Shown here: positions 21,301 through 27,980 of the stretch, in pieces
Position numbering within the stretch: the first letter of the stretch is position 1
Layout of the letters: each line of letters opens with the position of its first letter
Assembly (NCBI GenBank): GCA_009801015.1
Contig: VHZZ01015487.1
Span: 7,579-35,558 of the forward strand
Reading direction: 5' to 3'
Source of the DNA: Silene noctiflora
Taxonomy: Eukaryota > Streptophyta > Magnoliopsida > Caryophyllales > Caryophyllaceae
Length of the DNA: 27,980 nt
Notes under the pieces: generated by a model
What the model was told of the DNA's origin: nothing
Databases searched by the model: none
What the model saw: the letters and a program-made list of their open reading frames with translations, nothing else
Translations under genes and position numbers: made by a program

Positions 21301-23800
21301 AAAATTGATCTCCACTACAAGTTAGTTTAAACTAATTAGTAGTTATTGTGACTGTACAACATCTAATAGTGTAGTGCAGTAAAAGTATCCATAATAAACA
21401 ATACTTCAGAACACAAACCTAATATTAGTACCTGAGCAGCAATTAATCTGCGTGGGAGAAACACCTCATGATGTTGTATACAGAAATCCCAACCTATTAT
21501 CTGTCATAAAACAAAGGTTATTCGATAAACAAACGTAAGAAATGCCAGTCTTTTGAAATAGTTCATAAATTCTCATATGACGTGACCTCAGGATAATATT
21601 ATCATGATAATGACTTATATTTCTAATAAATGAGGTGATTATTCTTTTGAGCCAGTGGATGGATGGGATATATGGGTAGAGTTTATACCAACTTATATAA
21701 ACCTGAGACCATCTTTCAAAAGACTAATTGCAAATGAAAGTCCAAGTGTGACATAGCAGTAATGCAAAAGTAACAACTAACCTTAAGTTGAGGAGTGAAA
21801 ATAACTTGAAGTTGTCCTTCATGGACAACCCGACAATGTGTATAGATACTTGTTTGAACTGCTTTCCCAAAACAAACCATTAGAGATCCATCAGGAAGCG
21901 TCTTTTCTTTTGAAACTTCAAGATACAAAAGCTCATCGACTACATCACCACTATTGAAGTACAGCTGGTTCAACCTTGGGAGGGCATCATATGTTTCCAC
22001 TGTTATAGGAGGGGTTACACATAAAATCAGCTTGTATTAATCATGATGACAGAGGATTAAAACAGGAAAAAAAAAAAAAGTTTATTACTCCTGAAGTCCC
22101 GAACTCCTATTTATATTTGCAGGCAAATAGTGAATAAGTCCGTATTTAGAAAAGCTTACCGAATCCTTTCCCTGACGTAGATTCACAAATTTCGCACTTC
22201 CAAGTATCCTGAAAGGACAAATACCATGACCTTTTATTGGCAGAAATAAGGCAAGACACATGACTGAAGTCAGCCTCATATGAGATTGTCTCATATATCC
22301 TGAGACCGTCTCATATAAATTTTTTGTGAAACTAAAAAATGGACAAAGACCTATTCACCCCCACTTTTTCTCCATCAAAATTAAAGGTAAAGGTGGGCAA
22401 CATTGCTCACACCTGTGTTACTCCGACTCTCCGACACGTGTCAGACACTGAAACGTGTCGGACACTGAAACGTGTCGGACACGGCTATTTTGGGTGAATT
22501 TTCCTATTTTGTGGTCTAAATTGAAGTGTCGAAGTGTTGTGTCCGACACCGACACGCGACACGGCACTTAAGTGAAGTGTCGGAGTAACATAGGCTCACA
22601 CGATAATAGACATAAACTAGAGTAAATCCAAGTTAAATAAATACGGAACATCTCTGGGATGTGCTAATCTAAAGAATGTAGTTTTTCATATTGACCCACA
22701 GTAGAGGAGCACTCAACAGAATAGCTAGTTAATGACACAAAGAAAGTAGTACATGATTTGCCTTAAAGACAAATGCTATTTTCGGATAAAGGGTAATCAG
22801 AGTATGATACTGACCACCTGCGAGAAAATGCCATGAGAATGGCTGCTGCCACCGAGAGCATACTTTGAAAAACAAGTTTTTCTCTTAACATATGGAGAGT
22901 AGAAGTTCATGACAAATTCCCTCCAGTAGAATATGTTATTATCCTGCAATCAAAAGACGAGGAGCAGGAATCAGCAAAGTTGTTTGAAAAGTCATTGAGC
23001 AGTAATACTCATTACTCCAGGTCCCTTTACGGAAGAAAAAACACTTCAGAAAGACAAGAGAAGCAATATTAGCATCTTTTCGTATCTATTTGAATGTTCG
23101 CATATCAATTTTAACTACTCACAGATGGCCTCTGTCTTCGATAATGCACATAAGCATTGATCTTTCGAATAGCAAGTCCAGCAATCATCCCAACGTTAGG
23201 AGCTTCTTGTGGCCTAGAGTTGGGAACGAGCTCCAGTTGCTGAGGTATTTGTTTCTCCTGTAATATTCTAGAAGCTAAGATGAGATCACTATAACATTTC
23301 AACTGCTTGGCATGCCAGAGTGCCACCTGAGCCTCCTGTATAGGATCTAATCTCAGATTCTTCAACATCTTTACCGGAGAAACGGAAGCCTGATGAGCAG
23401 GTAATGAGAACTGGTGAGGCCCTTGAGAAGATAATTGCTCTATACTCTGAGACCCTGAAATTGACCCAAGTGACTCCACGCCATTAACCCCAAGTCCATG
23501 TGAGTATGAGCCACCATAGACCGAGGAATCCAGGCCAGTAATCAAAGAGCTTTCATCATAACTTGTTTCCGAGTTTGTTTGGTTACTTTGTACATTAATG
23601 TTTATACTTGGAGGTACATATTGTGCATTTTGGTACGGGATTTGAACAACTGAATTAGAGAAGCTTAATGAAGGGCCTTGGTTATAGGAGCCTCCAGGAT
23701 TAGAAAGGTATCCATCTTGATATGAGAGAACCGAGTTGTTGCCTTCGTATATTTGGTTCCAAAGGTTTTGGTCTAAACCAAAATGGCCCTCTGGTGCCAT
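18397..23800 (-). CDS. SEUSS-like (SLK) transcriptional co-regulator with LIM-domain-binding (LDB/NLI) region (9 coding exons, 657 aa)
   Basis: Coding exons in transcript order: 23800-23123, 22943-22818, 22208-22160, 21999-21782, 21500-21432, 20898-20801, 19804-19711, 19592-19523, 18968-18397; every intron is GT-AG and frame is kept. Residues 1-140 are Ser/Asn/Gln/Gly-rich. The LDB-like core runs from about 205 to 400: HYRRQRPSDNNIFYWREF, DTWKCEIC, LPRLNQLYFNSG, VDELLYLEV, HEGQLQVIFTPQLK, GWDFCIQHHE, PRRLIAAQ. It continues with LADAARKLA, HFVRSLQ and LFNSMKDLM, then SPIETLKQYGRG. A basic QKKRRVGN near the C-terminal third is a likely nuclear signal. SEUSS/SLK proteins pair with LEUNIG-type co-repressors in flower, ovule and meristem development; that role is from the family. 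It is shorter than SEUSS (about 877 aa) and nearest in length to Arabidopsis SLK3; the exact orthologue is unclear. Confidence 0.88.
19840..19940 (+). mobile_element. Truncated SINE-like fragment in an SLK intron
   Basis: It reads GTACAACAACAATATAACCC, then GCCCAAAGCGAGGTTAGGGG, ATAGGATGTACAGGG and AGGATGTACGTAGAC. The GGATGTACGTAG word and the preceding CGAGGTTAGGGGAT body match the family of the 5500-5665 copy. GGATGTAC is duplicated (19913 and 19927). The copy stops where a GGGTC-type tract starts. Confidence 0.45.
19938..20105 (+). repeat. GGGTC-type tract in an SLK intron
   Basis: It starts ACATGGCAAACGGGGTCATT and ends TTCGGGTTGGATCGGGTCAA then TTCAGGTGCATGTCAGGTT. More diverged than the copy at 10913. 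Confidence 0.5.
20106..20800 (-). other. Rest of an SLK intron, no gene recognised
   Basis: The intron between coding exons 6 and 7 (19805-20800). Apart from the SINE-like and GGGTC-like pieces it contains a palindromic GAGACGGTCTCA near 20606 and a G-run near 20768. The 534-bp intron at 20899-21431 likewise shows nothing recognisable. Confidence 0.5.
22270..22318. repeat. Paired GAGAxxGTCTCATAT motifs
   Basis: TATGAGATTGTCTCATATAT is followed about 24 bases later by CTGAGACCGTCTCATATAAA. Each unit is itself a near-palindrome around GAGA/TCTC. The same core occurs near 20606 (GAGACGGTCTCA) and 25300 (AGACCGTCTCTCG). Confidence 0.55.
22413..22593. mobile_element. 181-bp non-autonomous DNA transposon with 15-bp ends and 8-bp target duplication
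   Basis: The left terminus CTGTGTTACTCCGAC and the right terminus GTCGGAGTAACATAG are inverted repeats with one mismatch in 15. Both sides are flanked by GCTCACAC (22405-22412 and 22594-22601). The left arm contains two exact tandem copies of GACACTGAAACGTGTCG (17 bp), and the right arm carries GTGTCCGACACCGACAC. The 8-bp duplication suggests a hAT-type mechanism, but the ends do not match the usual hAT consensus, so the superfamily is left open. It lies in the SLK intron between coding exons 2 and 3. Confidence 0.78.
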
Positions 23801-23817
23801 TTGAAATGACAAAAACA

Positions 23818-25144
23818 CTGTAGGAACAATGGGGTAGTTAGACTAAAAGATTGACGACGACAATGACAACAACAACGAGTCAACGACAACAACAATGTAG
23901 TCTGCATTTTGACTTTAGATAATATGAAAATCAGTAGGAACGAAATGATCAATAATCACATGACTTATTTGCATAAATGCATAAGGGAAATTTCACTATC
24001 CTATTTACTAGGAAAGGCTACTAATCATTTACGAATTACTCCGTATAAATAGTGAATATGCTACCCTCTCATAACTCCATAGTATGAGCTTAATAAGCCA
24101 CATAAATATCATGTCCACTCCACAGTATGAATCCTACATTCAGGAATTGTCATTTTCCAGGCCCACGTGTTCCGGCTGCAAGTTTTAAGTGTCCAAATAT
24201 CATACCAATTGGTAATTCGGATAATCCCATGTCCAAACATCGAGTATCAAGATAACGAGCATCAAATGTAAACTAGTTTACAATTGACACAACCCTAGAA
24301 AATGTTTATTTTAGTGACCCCCCTGAGGCCCCCTCCCCCTTCCTTCCTATAGAAATTCTTTATTGGCTTTGTCACATACTTGTATTTGTTGCTTATCCAA
24401 TAAGAAACACATTAAAGATGTCCTATACAAATATTTAACAATTAACCACCAAATTTAGCAGAAAAACAGGATTGAAGGAAAAAAAATGAATGGAGTGAAT
24501 AAATAACACAATTATAGAATTTTTGTCCATAGGCTTAAATTGTTTAGTCTTCTGTAGGACGGTTTTACAGAAGCATTGTGTAAAACAAATACAAACTACA
24601 TTAAACATGGCCCAATAATGTTAAAGAAATAGCTACGGATGAACATGACCCATAAATGTTACAGTAAAAATTACTCCACACGTAGTAGTCCCCAAAAAAA
24701 TCCGCTTTAATATACTTGTATAAGGCCGCTTTACAGGAGTATTTGTCAAAAACTAAACCCACATTCAGATTTTCACTTCACCAAAAAAAAAATCATGGGT
24801 CACAATCATCACATTGTAAATCTACTCTGTAACTGTGTTCATACAAGTTCGAATTTACCAATTACCCTCAAAACCTCAAAAACTGCACCATTCTAAATAA
24901 AAAATACAAATTATTTTTTTTAACATGCAATTAGTAACCAAAATTTAAGTTCATCAAATAAAACCCCAGAAAATAAAACCCAAAATTGATAATCAATTAA
25001 CTGAGTCGACGATTAATGAGTAGTTAAGTAAAGGATAGAATTAAAACCCAGTTAAAAATTATCAAAATTAAGGACCCAAAAAAAAAATTAAGTCAAATTG
25101 TTAGAAAAACTATGAACTGAAAAGTGTTTAGAAGAATTCTGACC
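23818..25144 (-). other. Probable 5'-UTR intron of the SEUSS-like gene
   Basis: Just upstream of the start codon the minus strand reads TTCCTACAG, a good acceptor ending at 23818, leaving a 17-base leader before the ATG at 23800. A possible donor (GAGG|GTCAG) lies at 25143-25142. The intron would be about 1.33 kb. It contains an ACAACAACGA/GACGAC simple repeat at 23846-23896 and no coding signal. Confidence 0.5.
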
Positions 25145-25235
25145 CTCAAGCGAGAAAAGTGTGAATTAATCTGAAGGAAGGGAGAAAAGATGGAGACTTG
25201 TTGAGAGTGTGGACGTTGAAGAAAATGATGTGGGG
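25145..25235 (-). other. Probable first non-coding exon of the SEUSS-like gene
   Basis: The minus strand here is pyrimidine-rich (CATCTTTTCTCCCTTCCTTC), as in plant leaders. It lies directly downstream of a TATA box and upstream of the possible donor at 25143. The exact start of transcription is inferred from the usual 25 to 35-base TATA spacing. Confidence 0.45.
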
Positions 25236-25258
25236 GAGTTATGAGTTTATGGCTGCCT

Positions 25259-25266
25259 TATTTATA
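25259..25266 (-). promoter_or_regulatory. TATA box of the SEUSS-like gene
   Basis: TATAAATA on the minus strand in the context ACTACTATAAATAAGGCAG, a near-consensus plant TATA box. It would place transcription start near 25230. Confidence 0.6.
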
Positions 25267-25327
25267 GTAGTTGATGTTTTTAGGACCCGACCTAGTGCTA
25301 GACCGTCTCTCGCAAATTTTTGGGTTT

Positions 25328-25415
25328 AATTGTTAAATTTAATCATGACTTATGAGAGGACTCACATTTTTTTTTTTTAGTGTTGTTCATAATTGTTAAA
25401 TTTAATCATGACTTA
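25328..25415. repeat. Perfect 25-bp direct repeat
   Basis: The 25-base block starting AATTGTTAAATTTAATCATG occurs at 25328-25352 and again at 25391-25415, offset 63 bp, with no mismatch. It begins about 60 bp upstream of the TATA box of the SEUSS-like gene. Confidence 0.75.
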
Positions 25416-25820
25416 AAATGACTTTTCCAATTTGTATCACGAGCGTGCTTATTTTATCGTTCTGGGTTAGTGGTTAGAGATTTTAACGAGACCCGGACTC
25501 TTTCAGGACGACATGGCGGCGATGCCAATATGGCTCGCCGATGTGATTTGTTCAATAACTAGATCGGTAATTGTGAGCTGATTGAGCTAGAATACTCGAG
25601 TCGGTCTCACACATGGGTTAGTAATTATGTCGAAACGCATCAAAACGCATGATTCAACAAGACTTAGTGCAATAGTGTGGAGTACCTTTTTACCACCCCA
25701 CGAGATTATGAAATTAAGTTGTCTCACATCAGAAAAATAAGAAACTTATGATATGTTTATAAGTGATTCCACTCATCTATCACGTAGTAACAATGCATTG
25801 GACTTTTGAGCTTAAGAGAC

Positions 25821-26020
25821 GATAATATAGGCCCAAAAGTGCACAATCATCTTATTGGGGTTGTGTTACGACTATCTGGGTCACCCACCTAGCGGGGTTG
25901 GGGATTGGTTGCGATCATCTTCGAAGCACAATGAGGACGCTGTGTTCGTGAGAAGTTTTTAACACCCAGATAATACAGGCCCAAAGGTGCACAACCTTCT
26001 TATTGGAGTTGTGTTACGAC
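25821..26020 (+). repeat. 52-bp direct repeat, about 90% identical
   Basis: Copies at 25821-25872 and 25969-26020 share GATAATA-AGGCCCAAA-GTGC, then ACAA, then CTTATTGG-GTTGTGTTACG, with 5 mismatches in 52 positions and a 148-bp offset. The neighbourhood (CACATCAGAAAAATAAGAAA near 25724, CACTCATCTATCACG near 25771) resembles sequences I associate with plant LTR or LTR-adjacent repeats, but no TG...CA ends were fixed. Confidence 0.65.
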
Positions 26021-26040
26021 GGTGTTGGGTAGGACTGTGT

Positions 26041-26090
26041 TCGACATCTTTCAGCTATACAATATGTTTAATGCTACAAATTCATTCAAC

Positions 26091-26121
<31 letters not shown>

Positions 26122-26850
26122 TAAATGATAATGCGACTTTCTAAATTGGTGGTCGATTTAATTAGTTACCGAATACGATTTGTGTGCAAATTGATTTTTC
26201 TGTTACTAAATCTTACTATCTCAGTTGATTGAGTTAAATTGGCTTTATTTGATTAGTGACTCTTAAATAGGTTGGGTTGTTTGAGTTTAAATAATTATCA
26301 ACTTAAATTCATTAAGTGTTAAAGAATAAATTAATATACAGGGTAATTCCTCTGTCTTTATTTATATTTTTTTTTGTTTACTTAACTTTAATCGTATTGC
26401 TAGATTTAAATTTAAACGGATTCAAATGATGATTTATAATAGCCGGCCGTAAAATCTTGTTAGGGCCAATGGTCCATTTTTATTGTACATTTGTTGTTTT
26501 GTACCATACTATGTTTTTTTTTTTTTTCAAATTCTGCATGATACCCCTCGTTTTCTAAAAACATCACCAATCTGATAGTACCCATAAAATGTATAAAAAC
26601 TACTTAACATATCCTGAATCGTTTAATTGCCTCTATTAGATGCTTTGTTTATGCACCTTTTTTCTACTCATTTCTTTTGGTAATGATTTTACGAACCATT
26701 ATCATAAATATTGTTCAGACAATCATTTTAAATATTTTTCTTGCCAAATTTAACTATTTAGAAATCAAAATTTCGTAGGGTGAGTACTTTTATAAACTAT
26801 TCTGTATTTGTTAAATTTTGGGTAATAATGTTTTAACAAAGGGTAACATA
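26041..26850. other. AT-rich intergenic DNA with a 25-base poly-T
   Basis: A 25-base T run at 26091-26115 is followed by AT-rich sequence without coding signal. The last part may belong to the LTR of the retrotransposon fragment that follows. Confidence 0.5.
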
Positions 26851-26879
26851 TAGAATTCAAAATAATACGAACTAGTTTT

Positions 26880-27980
26880 GGTGTCCGGCCCCGCCCGGGG
26901 GTGCATCCTTAGTTCTACACCAAGACCCAAAACTTCTAAATATACCGCCACATTTAGAACCATCAAACTCTTTTGTCGCATCCTACTCCTCTTAAGGTAA
27001 ATGTTACGTCCTCGTAACTCAACTAATACTAGGTCCGCATTGATTCCTTCCCGTTACTATCCTCTCATGCCACAGATAGCTGACTATAACCTCAACACCG
27101 ACTACCATTCTCATATCCAAGGCTCTCTCTCTCTCTAACAGCTCCCATACTCGTAAACATTCTGCACACCAGCTAACCTTTACCATAAAATCCTTAACAT
27201 AACCATTACTTCAACTCTTTAACATTACCGCGCCACTACATTTTTCTCTATACCCGCACCTATCCCCACAATCATAACTCACGTACCACAATTGTTACAT
27301 ATACACTAGATCCTCAAATCTCCTTGTTTACCGTCGCTAAACTCGTACATCACTTAACGTGAGACTAACTACCAACTCTCCATACTTACTTCCCCGAAAA
27401 GGATTTTGAACCACCTGTAACTTTCAGCTCAGTACACACATGCTCCACCAATTACTTGCCACCACTATGTCAATAAAAGGGCTCATCTAACATAACATCG
27501 AAAGTACTCCAACAACCTCCCACATCTAAGTTTCACCACAAGATATCACTGTAACTATGGCAACAACGACCACATGTGAAACTTTCTTCTATATTATACT
27601 TCACTTTCGCCCACAAACCGAAAACAAAGAAAACATCATTAGGCAAGACAACAACCGATATGCCCATACTAGACTGACAAATTCTTTCAAAAGTTCGCCT
27701 CACAAGTATCCCACCTACTCCACCACAATCGATGACATCATCGCAACACGGGTACCGTTCCTGGGTCGTAGCCCGAAACACAACAACCACCTTATCAAAA
27801 AGAGAGTCCTGACACAACGATCTCCTCACGACATCCAACCACGCATTAACCTTTCTGAACATCGTCCTATTGAACTACGATACGCAACATATTACACGGA
27901 ACAACAGGTTAACGACCTTATGAATGTCATACCATACTACTACTCATGAGGTCAGAACCTCACACAATCACTTACACACG
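26880..27980 (-). mobile_element. Probable fragment of a Ty3/gypsy-type LTR retrotransposon (3' internal region and start of LTR)
   Basis: On the minus strand, GTTACGAGGACGTAAC (27018-27003 region) is followed by a purine tract TTAAGAGGAGTAGGA (26995-26981) and then TGCGACAAAAG. A TTACGAGGACG-like word just before a polypurine tract and a TG start is typical of the 3' end of chromovirus-type Ty3/gypsy elements (compare the common ...GAGGACGAA...TTAAGGGGGG pattern). Upstream on that strand (27020-27980) the DNA is G/T-rich and C-poor, without a recognisable protein; open frames at 27533-27949 on both strands have no family signature. The other LTR and the pol genes lie outside the window or are lost. 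Confidence 0.4.

Noticed and set aside
1262..23800. The three genes considered as a functional cluster or new system
   Set aside because: Two involve ubiquitin pathways, but orientation, spacing (thousands of bases of repeats) and known family roles give no sign of co-regulation or shared pathway.
27533..27949. Overlapping open frames of about 110 and 130 codons on both strands
   Set aside because: No family motif, odd composition driven by strand skew, and overlap on opposite strands; more likely non-coding repeat DNA.
1..27980. Search for tRNA, rRNA, snoRNA or other structured RNA genes
   Set aside because: No convincing tRNA cloverleaf, A/B-box pair or rRNA segment was seen by eye; a covariance-model scan would be needed to exclude small ones.

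Overview
This is a stretch of plant nuclear DNA, almost certainly from a eudicot. It has three intron-rich protein-coding genes with GT-AG introns, AT-rich introns and intergenic DNA, and many small transposable elements. Several repeats (Stowaway ends reading CTCCCTCCGTCCC, GGGTC/GGGTT-rich tracts, GAGACCGTCTCA motifs) resemble what is common in Caryophyllales such as the spinach/beet/Silene groups. That placement is an inference. Two single N bases (138 and 17408) show this is a draft assembly.

Layout. 1-1261: upstream DNA with a degenerate AACTGAA-type repeat and a TATA-like box. 1262-10200 (+): an 11-exon gene for a PUX8-type plant UBX-domain protein (UBA, two UIMs, coiled coil, UBX), a predicted CDC48/p97 cofactor. 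Its 3.3-kb intron 8 is a transposon nest: a Stowaway element, a second MITE, a decayed LINE fragment, and a 716-bp hAT element inserted into that LINE with a perfect 8-bp target duplication. 10201-13907: repeat-rich intergenic DNA with GGGTC-rich tracts, a 120-bp foldback and a GCGGGC-bounded AT-rich block. 13908-16406 (+): a 3-exon F-box/PP2 (lectin-like) protein of the PP2-A13 type, predicted to be an SCF substrate receptor. 16407-18396: the convergent intergenic region with long poly-T tracts and an intact Stowaway. 18397-23800 (-): a 9-coding-exon SEUSS-like (SLK) transcriptional co-regulator, with a probable 5'-UTR intron and a TATA box near 25266. 25270-27980: repeats, including a probable fragment of a Ty3/gypsy-type LTR retrotransposon on the minus strand.

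The three genes are unrelated single-copy-type housekeeping or regulatory genes: ubiquitin/CDC48 handling, SCF ubiquitin ligation and transcriptional co-repression. They do not form a cluster or a pathway. I found no convincing new biological system. The most informative content is the transposon stratigraphy and a few lineage-specific protein features: an Asp-rich insertion in the F-box protein and a short, Gln-tract-poor SEUSS-like protein. All exon models were built by hand from reading frame, splice dinucleotides and remembered family sequences.
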